A stretch of DNA of 15,154 nucleotides from Methanothrix sp. (GCA_028679775.1 JAJRAX010000048.1:1-15154), one strand, 5' to 3'; positions 1-6,097 are shown, counted from the stretch's first letter. Numbers and translations: made by a program. Notes: a model not told the origin generated them from the letters alone.

Positions 1-260
1 AACGAGTTGCCTTTTTTAAGGAAAGCAAAGATGCTGCTTGGCTGTCGCTTTCCAAATGTCTGCAGTTTATAAAATCCTGCAAGGTGATGAACTCCACAGA
101 TCTGGCTGGCTACGCATACGAGATCGCCTTGGAGAATAAAACCACATTTTATGATTCCCTATTCATCGCTGCTGCAGAGCAGGAAAAAGTGCCTCTTCTG
201 ACACTGGACAAAAAAATGCATGAGTTGGCAAAGGCAAAATGCAATGTACAGATGCTTTAG
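1..260 (+). CDS. PIN-domain protein, VapC-like toxin nuclease (3' fragment)
   Basis: The open frame enters from the left edge (codons from base 3) and ends at TAG 258-260, so only the last 85 codons are seen. The segment FYDSLFIAAAEQ followed by VPLLTLDKKMHEL is the characteristic C-terminal half of PIN domains: the Asp of YDS and the Asp of TLDKK correspond to the conserved acidic metal-binding residues that VapC ribonucleases use to cut RNA with Mg2+/Mn2+. The start, the N-terminal acidic residue and any partner antitoxin (VapB) lie outside the window, so toxin-antitoxin status is inferred from the family. The gene converges on the minus-strand gene ending at 280, with only 19 nt between the stop codons. 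Other PIN proteins (rRNA-processing types) are less likely because the C-terminus closes directly after the fold. Confidence 0.8.
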   Translation, partial: RVAFFKESKDAAWLSLSKCLQFIKSCKVMNSTDLAGYAYEIALENKTTFYDSLFIAAAEQEKVPLLTLDKKMHELAKAKCNVQML

Positions 261-279
261 CCTGCCCGCGCGGCCCCTT

Positions 280-627
280 TTATCCCCCGCACTCACCGCC
301 TTCCTCGTAGGCCTCCCGCAGGCTGTCGGCCACGCTCTCGCCGAGCCTCTGCCCGGCCAGGACAAAGAATGCCTCAGCAAACTCCGGGCGCAGACAGCCG
401 GTGTTCTCAGTTCCGTTCAGCACCAGATCGACAAGGTAGCGCATCTCCTCGTCAGTGAGCCTCTTGACCCTCTGCTCGAACTCCTGCACGCTTCTGGAGT
501 GGTGGTTGGCAACAGGCGGCAGGATGTTCATGTACTCGACTACAAGTCCCTTCTTTTGAAGAGCTTCAAGCTCCGGAACCATCTTGAATAAAACGTCCAG
601 GTCCTTTCCGTCCAGATCTCGGGCCAT
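280..627 (-). CDS. Uncharacterised 115-residue protein
   Basis: I do not recognise this family. The product is soluble, without signal peptide or membrane segment, and rich in charged residues. It looks mostly alpha-helical: helices around residues 8-28, 45-75 and 82-108 are suggested by the heptad-like spacing of Leu/Val/Met. A Cys in the GTENTGCLRPEF stretch (about residue 78) and a Gly/Cys-rich C-terminal tail (EEGGECGG) are its only striking points. ATG at 627 lacks a clear SD, but an archaeal TATA-like box lies about 23 nt upstream, which suggests a leaderless transcript of its own although cutA ends only 32 nt upstream. It is the last gene of the minus-strand sulfur-transfer block; a link to that block is possible but not shown. 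Confidence 0.6.
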   Translation of the reverse strand: MARDLDGKDLDVLFKMVPELEALQKKGLVVEYMNILPPVANHHSRSVQEFEQRVKRLTDEEMRYLVDLVLNGTENTGCLRPEFAEAFFVLAGQRLGESVADSLREAYEEGGECGG

Positions 628-644
628 AGAGACGTTTAATGCTC

Positions 645-656
645 TTTTAAAATATA
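645..656 (-). promoter_or_regulatory. TATA-like promoter for the 115-residue protein
   Basis: Reading the minus strand gives TATATTTTAAAA just after the cutA stop codon. Its centre is about 23 nt upstream of the ATG at 627, the spacing at which archaeal TBP/TFB would place the start site on or next to the ATG. The absence of an SD at that ATG fits a leaderless mRNA. Pattern call only. Confidence 0.4.
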
Positions 657-659
657 GCG

Positions 660-980
660 TTATCCTACCGACTGCCGGACCCAGTTCAGGTAAACCTCGT
701 GGCCCTCGACTATCGGAACAGCTATGATCTCCGGCACCGAGTAGCTGTGCAGCTCCAAAATCCTCTTCTTAAGAGGCTCAAAACCTTTCCGAGCCGTCTT
801 GATAATAAGAAGCTCCTCGCCATCCATATTGACCTTTCCATCCCAGATGTAGCACGAACGAACCGGCGCGAGGTTCACGCAGGCTGCCAGCCGCTCCTCG
901 ACCAGAGTTCGAGCAAGAGCCTCAGCTTCGACAGGAGCCGCGGTGCAAAAGACCACCAGAAACTCGGTATTCCGGCTCAT
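660..980 (-). CDS. cutA: CutA1 family protein
   Basis: The 106-residue product has the full CutA signature: VVFCTAAP near the N-terminus, the ERLAACVNLAPV strand-turn-strand, a CYIWDGKV segment, ELLIIKT, and a C-terminal LHSYSVPEIIAVPI ending in YLNWV. The family forms very stable trimers with a ferredoxin-like, PII-like fold. In E. coli it was linked to divalent-cation (copper) tolerance, but its real role is unsettled. Length matches the family (100-115). ATG at 980 overlaps the moaE stop as ATGA, so the two genes are translationally coupled and co-transcribed. Its position behind molybdopterin genes is a hint of a metal or cofactor role, no more. Confidence 0.95.
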   Translation of the reverse strand: MSRNTEFLVVFCTAAPVEAEALARTLVEERLAACVNLAPVRSCYIWDGKVNMDGEELLIIKTARKGFEPLKKRILELHSYSVPEIIAVPIVEGHEVYLNWVRQSVG

Positions 981-1381
981 GCCCCGCCCACCCAGCGCTC
1001 TCCCTTCTCAGATATTTCCTTCTTCCAGAGAGGTGCTCGGCGTTTCAACTGCTCGATGATGTACCGGCAGCCGGAGAACGCCTCCTCCCTGTGCCCGGCT
1101 GAGCAGACGATGGCCACAATGCTCTCGCCGACGGCCAGGCTGCCAGTCCGGTGGACTACCTCCGCAGCCTTGAGGGCAAAACGACTCATGGCCTCCTGCC
1201 GGATGACCTCCAACTCTGCGAGAGCAGCCTCCCGGAAGGCCTCGACCTCCAAATGCTCGAGCCCGCAGTCTTCGTCATCCCTCACTGTTCCCAAGAATGT
1301 AACCACCGCCCCGGCATCGTCTCTCCTGGCCCTCTTGATCAGCTCCACGAGACAGATCTCCGAATCAGTGATCTCGATCAT
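977..1381 (-). CDS. moaE: Molybdopterin synthase catalytic subunit MoaE
   Basis: MoaE makes molybdopterin by moving two sulfurs from the MoaD thiocarboxylate onto cyclic pyranopterin monophosphate. The 134-residue sequence shows the family order: GAVVTFLGTVR (residues 24-34), a LEVEAF strand (44-49), VVHRTGSLAVGE (75-86), the SAGHREEAF loop (94-102) and LKRRAPLWKKE (112-122). Lys113 and Lys120/121 match the catalytic lysines of the family. ATG at 1381 is preceded by GGAGGA at 1390-1395, which is also the pair of Gly codons ending moaD. The 3' end overlaps cutA by 4 nt. With moaD immediately upstream this is the complete synthase; no other moa gene is in the window. Confidence 0.95.
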   Translation of the reverse strand: MIEITDSEICLVELIKRARRDDAGAVVTFLGTVRDDEDCGLEHLEVEAFREAALAELEVIRQEAMSRFALKAAEVVHRTGSLAVGESIVAIVCSAGHREEAFSGCRYIIEQLKRRAPLWKKEISEKGERWVGGA

Positions 1382-1386
1382 GGGCT

Positions 1387-1665
1387 CTATCCTCCGGCCA
1401 GCGGCGGAAACACTGCCAGCTCGTCGCCATCGACGAGCGCCCTGGAGAGATCCTGTTGTGGATCGATCCTCTTTCTGTTGACCATAAGAAGAACGTAGTC
1501 TCGCACAGCACCAGACTCTTCAAATGCCTCTTCCCTGAACCTGGGACTGCCTGCTGCCAGCACTTGCAGCAGCTCTTTCACAGTTGCGGCCTCTTTGACG
1601 TCCAGCTCCCTCTCCTTTCCGAGAATCTCTCGAAAGCCCGCAAATGCAATAACCTTTACCCGCAT
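1387..1665 (-). CDS. moaD: Molybdopterin synthase small subunit MoaD (sulfur carrier)
   Basis: This 92-residue ubiquitin-fold protein begins MRVKVIAFAGFREILG and ends FPPLAGG. The GFREILG loop, the VNRKRIDP turn, the LVDGDELAVFPP strand and the terminal Gly-Gly are standard for MoaD. The Gly-Gly is adenylylated by an E1-like enzyme and converted to the thiocarboxylate that feeds MoaE. moaE starts 5 nt after its stop codon, and the DUF1894-like gene ends 15 nt upstream, so it sits inside one transcription unit. An E1-like candidate partner lies about 0.9 kb upstream on the same strand (2572-3318). The ATG at 1665 follows AAAGGA, closer than ideal for an SD. Confidence 0.95.
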   Translation of the reverse strand: MRVKVIAFAGFREILGKERELDVKEAATVKELLQVLAAGSPRFREEAFEESGAVRDYVLLMVNRKRIDPQQDLSRALVDGDELAVFPPLAGG

Positions 1666-1680
1666 GTCCTTTCGCCACTT

Positions 1681-2049
1681 TTATTTCTTGTAGACATCAG
1701 AAAAGCTCATTGGAGCTGCGTTGCTTGCGACCTTGCCGATCTCTTTGCCCTTCAGGGATTTCTTGATCTTCTTCGCCTCATTCTCCCGGAGCCGTGTGAT
1801 CTCCTCCTCGGAGTCAATGCCCATGACAAAGGTGCCGTGGCAGGGCTTAACGTAGGTGAAGAGCATCTCTTTTCCGCGCACGCCCATAGCCACTGGAGGC
1901 ATGCCGATTATGTAGTAGTCCTTGAAGATCTTGTATCCAGGATCGACATAGTAGACCTCCTCCGAGTTCTTCTCGATGTACTCGCGAGCGTCCTTGAAAG
2001 AGGTTCGCTCCAGGTACAGCTTGTACTTCATCTGCTCTACGCAGCTCAC
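1681..2049 (-). CDS. DUF1894-like methanogen protein
   Basis: The 122-residue product is soluble and basic at its C-terminus. It contains an acidic/aromatic N-terminal half (YLERTSFKDAREYIEKN, then EEVYYVDPGYKIFKD), an IIGMPPVAMGV segment, a KPCHGTFVMGI motif with adjacent Cys-His, and a Lys/Arg/Glu-rich helix. From memory it matches DUF1894, the family of the Methanothermobacter MTH776 structure, whose gene neighbours a DUF1890 gene as here. The family is described as methanogen-associated without a defined reaction. The start is GTG at 2049: AGGTGA lies 5 nt upstream inside the end of the preceding gene, and the two frames overlap by 3 nt (TTGTGA). An in-frame ATG at 2031 has a poorer SD. 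Family assignment is moderately sure; no function is assigned. Confidence 0.75.
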   Translation of the reverse strand: MSCVEQMKYKLYLERTSFKDAREYIEKNSEEVYYVDPGYKIFKDYYIIGMPPVAMGVRGKEMLFTYVKPCHGTFVMGIDSEEEITRLRENEAKKIKKSLKGKEIGKVASNAAPMSFSDVYKK

Positions 2050-2504
2050 AAAATCACCTTATCGATTTTGTTCTTGAGGGGATTGGGGTTGTGCGTTGCC
2101 TTGGCCACAATCTTCTCAGCCGGATAGTCAATGCTCTCCCCGAGAGCCTCGGCGTTCTTGCCAAAGACCACTGCAAAGAGCTTAGCCCTTGAAATGGCAC
2201 TGAAGGTCGCCCCGTAGGTCATGCCGGCATCGCTGTGCATGAATGCGAAGCATATGTCAAAATCAACCTTCTTCTCAACGATATCGGCTATCATCTCGTC
2301 CAAATCGACCGTCTTTTTTACGTAGTAGCTCTCCGGGTCGGCGGCCTTGAGCAGCTTGACGGCTGCATCCGTTCCCGCTACTGTCACATCCCATCCGGAT
2401 TTCGAGAGCTTATGGGAGAGATAGATCACCATGCTCATCTGCACCGGCACTTCCGGACAGCCCATCACCAACAGCGCACTCTTGCCTTCGCTCATAAGTT
2501 CCAT
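2046..2504 (-). CDS. DUF1890-like methanogen protein (DsrE-like fold suggested)
   Basis: This 152-residue soluble protein opens with a beta-strand and Cys-containing loop (ALLVMGCPEVPVQ), then a helix (YLSHKLSKSG) and a second strand (WDVTVAGTD), followed by a FDICFAFMHSDAG segment and KLFAVVFGK. This alternating strand-helix order resembles DUF1890 (Methanothermobacter MTH777) and, more loosely, DsrE/peroxiredoxin-like sulfur-relay folds; the Cys in MGCPEVP is the obvious candidate reactive residue. It overlaps the DUF1894-like gene downstream, as in other methanogens from memory. ATG at 2504 has no SD; an AT-rich box 13-32 nt upstream could make it leaderless. An ATG at 2495 is an alternative. 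The sulfur-handling role is inference from fold impression and neighbours. Confidence 0.72.
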   Translation of the reverse strand: MELMSEGKSALLVMGCPEVPVQMSMVIYLSHKLSKSGWDVTVAGTDAAVKLLKAADPESYYVKKTVDLDEMIADIVEKKVDFDICFAFMHSDAGMTYGATFSAISRAKLFAVVFGKNAEALGESIDYPAEKIVAKATHNPNPLKNKIDKVIL

Positions 2505-2516
2505 CTCGTCTATTAC

Positions 2517-2536
2517 TATTTATTATTTTTATTATT
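2517..2536 (-). promoter_or_regulatory. AT-rich promoter region of the DUF1890-DUF1894-moaD-moaE-cutA unit
   Basis: The minus strand carries an almost pure A/T tract of about 26 nt, including ATAAAAAT and ATAATAAATA, between the E1-like gene's stop and the ATG at 2504. An archaeal TATA box here would start transcription at or just before the ATG, consistent with the lack of an SD. The exact 8-mer used cannot be decided by eye. Confidence 0.4.
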
Positions 2537-2571
2537 GCTCACAATCGATGCATTCTGTGCTCATTATCCCC

Positions 2572-3318
2572 TCATTGCGTTCGATCCGTTCGAGAGACAT
2601 CCGAGCACTCCTTGCAGGAAGCATTGCGCTCGTAGGCCACCTCGTCAAAAGCGACATGCAGGCCATCCCAGAGCAGTAGCCGGTTCTCCAGAAGCTCGCC
2701 CACTCCAGTGACATACTTCACTGCTTCCGTCACCTGAATGGAACCGATAACACCACAGGTGCTTCCAAGGGCCGGAAATGTGCTCGGAGGCGGAGCGCGG
2801 GGAAAGAGGCATGAGAGGCAGGCCGTCCTTCCGGGAATGATGGTGGTGGCCTGGCCTTGATAGCCGCTGATAGCCCCATGAAAAAGTGGCACATTTCTCT
2901 TCAGAGCCGCCCGATTGAGAAGGTACCTTACCGAGAAGTTATCCATAGCATCCATGATCAGATGAAAACCCCGCAAAAGCTCTCCGATGTTGTCCTCACT
3001 GATGGTCTCGACCATCGCCTCCACCTCGATCTCTGGATTGATGCCAGTCAGGGTCTCATAGGCAGATCTCGCTTTGGTCCGGCCCACGTCTGCATGGGAA
3101 TGCAATATCTGACGATTCAAGTTGGAGAGCTCGACAGAATCGCAGTCAACAATGCGAATTTTGCCGAAGCCCGCAGCCGCCATGTAAAAGGAGATGACTG
3201 ATCCCAGGCCCCCGGCACCTGCTACAAAGACTCTCGCCTTCTTGAGCCTCTCCTGGCCATCTCTTCCGAATAGAAGGGTCTGGCGGGAATACCTCTGACT
3301 TTCGGCATCATCGAGCAT
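2572..3318 (-). CDS. E1-like adenylyltransferase, ThiF/MoeB/HesA family
   Basis: The enzyme adenylylates the C-terminal Gly of a ubiquitin-fold sulfur carrier with ATP, preparing it for sulfur loading. The 248-residue sequence has all the marks: the YSRQTLLFG entry, the nucleotide-binding AGAGGLGSVIS, acidic strand VDCDSVELSNLNRQ with the Arg that contacts ATP, DAMDNFSVRYLLN, and a zinc site formed by CLSC (near residue 168) and CKEC (near 238). The C-terminal LGSTCGVIGSIQ crossover is short compared with bacterial MoeB and keeps one Cys. It starts 7 nt after the carrier gene whose last codons (GGT GGG) lie at SD distance, so the carrier at 3326-3520 is its expected partner. It may also serve MoaD; the sequence cannot tell thiamine, molybdopterin or tRNA-thiolation use apart. 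Confidence 0.92.
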   Translation of the reverse strand: MLDDAESQRYSRQTLLFGRDGQERLKKARVFVAGAGGLGSVISFYMAAAGFGKIRIVDCDSVELSNLNRQILHSHADVGRTKARSAYETLTGINPEIEVEAMVETISEDNIGELLRGFHLIMDAMDNFSVRYLLNRAALKRNVPLFHGAISGYQGQATTIIPGRTACLSCLFPRAPPPSTFPALGSTCGVIGSIQVTEAVKYVTGVGELLENRLLLWDGLHVAFDEVAYERNASCKECSDVSRTDRTQ

Positions 3319-3325
3319 TAATCAT

Positions 3326-3520
3326 CTACCCACCGTGCACAAAACGCACGATCTTCAGCTCGTCACTGCACCCAGCAGTCTCCTCCTCAGAAACGATCTT
3401 GCCGTTCTTGGCCACGATGACCTCCTCAGGATTGATGCCGAGATTTCTCAGGATGGCCTCGATTGAGGCTCCACCTTCTGCGATCTCCTTTTTGCTGCCG
3501 TCCGGCAAGGCTATCCGCAT
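3326..3520 (-). CDS. ThiS/MoaD-like ubiquitin-fold sulfur carrier
   Basis: A 64-residue protein beginning MRIALPDGSKKEI and ending FVHGG. It has the beta-grasp layout: two N-terminal strands, a helix (ASIEAILRNLG), VIVAKNGKIV as in ThiS (where VAxN is typical), then DELKIVRFVHGG. The terminal Gly-Gly is the site of activation and thiocarboxylation. The frame is open up to 3583, but ATG at 3520 is chosen because GGAGA lies 5 nt upstream and the longer version adds a non-conserved 21-residue tail. It is followed at once by its likely E1. Archaea use such proteins for thiamine, tRNA thiolation, or as SAMP-type protein modifiers; the window does not decide which. Confidence 0.88.
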   Translation of the reverse strand: MRIALPDGSKKEIAEGGASIEAILRNLGINPEEVIVAKNGKIVSEEETAGCSDELKIVRFVHGG

Positions 3521-3683
3521 TTTCGTCTCCGTTTGAATATTTTCACTACAGGTCCCTGCCTTACTTGGGCGGTCCTGATGCAAAATGCTTCTGGTAGCCG
3601 GGCAAGGCCCCGGCAGCCAAAGACAGGGATTTGCCCAAATTATGAATTCACGATTGTGAATGAATCATTAGGTGTTGATTTGG

Positions 3684-3691
3684 TATTTAAA
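3684..3691 (-). promoter_or_regulatory. TATA box upstream of the sulfur-carrier/E1 genes
   Basis: On the minus strand the octamer TTTAAATA is a textbook archaeal TATA box. Transcription would begin near 3660, leaving a leader of about 140 nt before the carrier ATG at 3520. The 6-bp inverted repeat at 3646-3661 would lie across that start site and could be an operator. Confidence 0.4.
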
Positions 3692-3748
3692 GTCTTGGCA
3701 ACGGCAGATGAAAAACGAATGATATTGCATGGCTAAAAATGAGATCAT

Positions 3749-3769
3749 AGTGCCGGGCACGCCGGCACT
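3749..3769 (-). terminator. Hairpin downstream of the Ser/Thr-rich secreted protein gene
   Basis: A perfect 8-bp stem AGTGCCGG/CCGGCACT with a 5-nt loop starts 14 nt after the stop of the minus-strand gene at 3783. On the minus strand it is followed after about 8 nt by a run of five T. Position and composition suit transcription termination of the minus-strand genes at 3783-9133. Confidence 0.4.
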
Positions 3770-3782
3770 CATTGTTCCTTAT

Positions 3783-4481
3783 TTAAGATGTCTTCTGCCC
3801 GTCAGCGATTCCAGTCCAGGTTTCCCCGCCTGCAGTTGATGCCTGGTACTCTCCGCTGGCCCAGTCCTCGTCGAGATCAAGACTGAGTTTATACTGGACG
3901 ATTGGATTTGTGGAGATCAAATTCAGCTCCATGGTTGAATTCGCAATGGTCCCCGAGACCGCCACATCTATGGTGCTATTGCCCTCTCTTATCTTGCCGG
4001 CACCGTAGACATCCTCATCTTTCTGGAAGACCGTCATGGCCAGATCCCTGACAACGCTGTCATTGAGGGTGAAATACCAATTTCCTTCCGCGGTTGCGGC
4101 CACCGTCTGCTCAGGAGGCAGTTCCGTATCTGTGGCTGCAGTTGTGTTGTCTTCGGCGGCAGACGTGTCCGCAGCTTCGGTTGAAGTACTGGTTTCCGTC
4201 TCGCTTTCTGACTGAGATTCAGCCCTCGATTGCTTGGCGCTGCTGTCACTTGTGGAAAGCGTGCTCGGCATTGTCCAGTCCAGCGAACTCTTGTTCTCCT
4301 GCTGCGCTCGAGATAGCTTTGGCGTCGCCGCTTGTCCCTGCGGTGGAGTAATAGTAGTCGTCTCTCCTGAGCTGATCATCTCTTCGGCATCATGACTTGG
4401 GTCGTTCCAGTTGATGCCAAGAGCGATCGCGGTCAGGAAGGCGATGGAAAACAAAGATAATATTAGCATTTTGGTACTCAT
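3783..4481 (-). CDS. Secreted or membrane-anchored Ser/Thr-rich protein with a C-terminal beta domain
   Basis: The 232-residue product has an N-terminal hydrophobic segment (residues 4-23, MLILSLFSIAFLTAIALG) acting as signal peptide or anchor. A long low-complexity linker follows (about 35-130) that is extremely rich in Ser, Thr, Glu and Ala, the type usually O-glycosylated on archaeal surfaces. The C-terminal domain (about 132-225) is rich in beta-strands: GNWYFTLNDS, DVYGAGKIREGN, DVAVSGTIANSTMEL, YKLSLDLDEDWASGEY. That strand pattern recalls small extracytoplasmic beta-barrel or lipocalin-like domains; I recognise no named family. ATG at 4481 follows AGGT at moderate distance; ATG at 4469 is an alternative. 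It is the last gene of the minus-strand envelope group and probably has its own promoter in the 125-nt gap upstream. Confidence 0.72.
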   Translation of the reverse strand: MSTKMLILSLFSIAFLTAIALGINWNDPSHDAEEMISSGETTTITPPQGQAATPKLSRAQQENKSSLDWTMPSTLSTSDSSAKQSRAESQSESETETSTSTEAADTSAAEDNTTAATDTELPPEQTVAATAEGNWYFTLNDSVVRDLAMTVFQKDEDVYGAGKIREGNSTIDVAVSGTIANSTMELNLISTNPIVQYKLSLDLDEDWASGEYQASTAGGETWTGIADGQKTS

Positions 4482-4606
4482 GATATATCGACCTGCTTCT
4501 TGTACAATTCTGCTGCCATTCGCATTGCGATGCGGTTTATTAGTTGATAAGCTTAATGGTTATACGACAAACGACGTTTTATTCCACAACTCAATGCAAA
4601 GCCATA

Positions 4607-6082
4607 TCAGTCTGCTTTTCTCCAAATTAGGACGATCATCGCTATTCCCCCCAAATTTATGGCCAGGATGAGGATCACGCCCAGCATCTTCCTCATGCTG
4701 CTCGACGCGGTGGACTTACTGGCCAGATCGATCGTATTATCCCCGTTCGCCACAATCGTCCACTCAGCCCCATCTGCCTTCAGCGTGTACAGCCCACGGG
4801 AGACCCCCAAGAAACGGCACTCTCCCGCGTGTCCGCTGGCCAGTTGCCCTTCGCCCTGCCACAACGCTAGCCCCTCGGGAGCGCCGGTCACGCGAAGCAT
4901 GAAGCCCTCGCGAATGGGCATGCTCCGGCCTTCCGAGGTCAATTCGGAAGAAATATTCAAGATGCTTAACACCGTCGGCGCGAGGTCCATCTCAGACCAG
5001 CGACCGCCAAGGTTCAGCTCCTCCACCCCCGGCCCTGAGAAGACCATTGGCACGCGCAGGGCCTCCATCCTGCGGACATACTTCTCCGCGGAGTGGCCGC
5101 CTTTGCCAGTCTCAGAAGGAAAGACCATGCCATGGTCGGCGGTGACCGACAAGAGCACATTGTTCTTCCGGCAGGCCTCGCCCAGACGGCCCAGGGGCTC
5201 ATCCAAAGCAGCGACCACCTGCTGGTAGCCGTCCGCACCCAGGTTCTGTCCAGCGCTGTCCACTGCACCCACGTTCACCAGCATCAAAAAACGTTGCCCT
5301 GACAGGTTCCGGACGATGTCTGCCGCAGCATCCAACGCCCAGGCATTGTATCCAACGTATCCCGCGACGCCCTCTGGCGCAGAATAGCGGGCAAACCTGT
5401 CCCTCCATTTCTGAAAGAGCGGGGAGAGGCGCGAGGGCGCTCCGGCCCGAAAGCCCGGTATGGGCTCGGCTCCGTGCATTGAGTTGTCACCAAGATAGAG
5501 AACGCCGTCCATCTCTCGGAGAACCGGCATGGCATCGCCCCTCTCAAAGACGGCGAGGCATAGGTATCCATCGGCGCGTGCAGCATCGAAAATCGTTGGG
5601 CCCAGATGATCCGGGTTCGCGTCCGCATTTCCTGTGATTAAAACGCTGTGGCTCTTTGTGGTCTCAGGCACAGGCACCCGCACATCCACAGCCCGCGCCC
5701 CGGTCCCGGTCAGGTTAAAGAGCACAGCCCCAGGCAAGGATGAGCCGTCCAGAGCGTAAGCGCAGTGCTCCGGATAGACGTAAGAGGCTCCGAGGCCGTC
5801 CACAACCAAAATGACAGCCCCCGTCGGCTGGGCCAGCGGGGCAACTTGAATGTCGATAGCATCGACGATGCCGGAGGATAGCGTTAATGTTGATATTAGC
5901 AGTAATAATATGATAGGTGCTGCAGAGTTCGCCCCTTCTTTATGCCTTTGTTTCTTTGTGGTGAAAGATCGTCGTCCGTTGTAGTTGATATCCCTATTGC
6001 GACAATAAACCGCAAAGTCATATGGCCCGCAAAGGACGCACAAAGACGATATCGTCAATAAAAATAAAAAAGCGCGGGTCAT
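4607..6082 (-). CDS. Membrane-anchored alkaline-phosphatase-superfamily hydrolase (sulfatase/phosphodiesterase-like)
   Basis: Residues 91-98 (ILVVDGLG) give the first metal-binding Asp (Asp95). ETTKSHSVLITG (140-151) is the nucleophile loop, with Thr141/142 the likely nucleophile. VDSAGQ (274-279), TADHGM (314-319) and GGHS (328-331) supply further ligands, and VPMVFSGPGV with DLAPTVLSIL completes the family pattern. A C-terminal membrane helix (about 466-486) with a basic tail anchors the enzyme, so catalysis is outside the cell. The ligand usually His in DxxGH is Gln279. Substrate is unknown. The N-terminus is odd: residues about 14-50 are encoded by a dispersed repeat (5935-6054), and a second hydrophobic segment (55-75) looks like the original signal peptide. 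No ATG, GTG or TTG occurs between the repeat and that segment, so 6082 is kept as start, although its SD is poor. It begins 15 nt after fae-hps. Confidence 0.82.
   Translation of the reverse strand: MTRAFLFLLTISSLCVLCGPYDFAVYCRNRDINYNGRRSFTTKKQRHKEGANSAAPIILLLLISTLTLSSGIVDAIDIQVAPLAQPTGAVILVVDGLGASYVYPEHCAYALDGSSLPGAVLFNLTGTGARAVDVRVPVPETTKSHSVLITGNADANPDHLGPTIFDAARADGYLCLAVFERGDAMPVLREMDGVLYLGDNSMHGAEPIPGFRAGAPSRLSPLFQKWRDRFARYSAPEGVAGYVGYNAWALDAAADIVRNLSGQRFLMLVNVGAVDSAGQNLGADGYQQVVAALDEPLGRLGEACRKNNVLLSVTADHGMVFPSETGKGGHSAEKYVRRMEALRVPMVFSGPGVEELNLGGRWSEMDLAPTVLSILNISSELTSEGRSMPIREGFMLRVTGAPEGLALWQGEGQLASGHAGECRFLGVSRGLYTLKADGAEWTIVANGDNTIDLASKSTASSSMRKMLGVILILAINLGGIAMIVLIWRKAD
5935..6054. 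repeat. Dispersed CACAAAG/CGCAAAGG-type repeat element
   Basis: The segment contains, on the minus strand, TTTCACCACAAAGAAACAAA at one end and CTTTGTGCGTCC followed by TTTGCGG at the other, separated by about 50 nt. I recognise these as the two typical ends of a widespread intergenic repeat whose chance translations read like FTTKxxRHxEG and SLCVLCxFAV. Exactly these peptides appear at residues 14-50 of the overlapping protein, which supports a repeat inserted at the 5' end of the gene. Ends are approximate; no second copy was seen in the window. Confidence 0.6.
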
Positions 6083-6097
6083 CCAAGATCAATGATC

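Larger units (their letters stand above)
3521..3782. other. Longest intergenic region (262 nt) with two hairpins and a TATA box
   Basis: No convincing gene lies here. A 67-codon + frame at 3533-3736 has no SD and no family resemblance. The region holds a probable minus-strand promoter (3684-3691), a 6-bp inverted repeat ATTCAC/GTGAAT with a 4-nt spacer at 3646-3661, a GCCGGG/CCCGGC hairpin at 3597-3614, and a strong 8-bp hairpin at 3749-3769. Confidence 0.6.

Noticed and set aside
699..1481. 260-codon + strand frame opposite cutA and moaE
   Set aside because: It is antisense to two genes whose protein motifs are unmistakable; composition is biased (Ser/Arg-rich) and no domain is visible.
1456..2127. 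223-codon + strand frame opposite moaD and the DUF1894-like gene
   Set aside because: Leu-rich reading of the complementary strand of conserved minus-strand genes; no ribosome site or known motif.
3533..3736. 67-codon + strand frame in the intergenic region upstream of the sulfur-carrier gene
   Set aside because: No ribosome-binding site, no recognisable domain, and it overlaps hairpins and the promoter of the minus-strand genes; most likely chance.
4521..4534. CGCAT/ATGCG inverted repeat upstream of the Ser/Thr-rich protein gene
   Set aside because: Only 5 bp and at chance level; no relation to a recognisable promoter element.
4659..5228. 189-codon + strand frame inside the phosphatase-like gene
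   Set aside because: Antisense to the catalytic domain with ADHGM and GGHS motifs; Ser/Pro/Arg-rich with no start signal.
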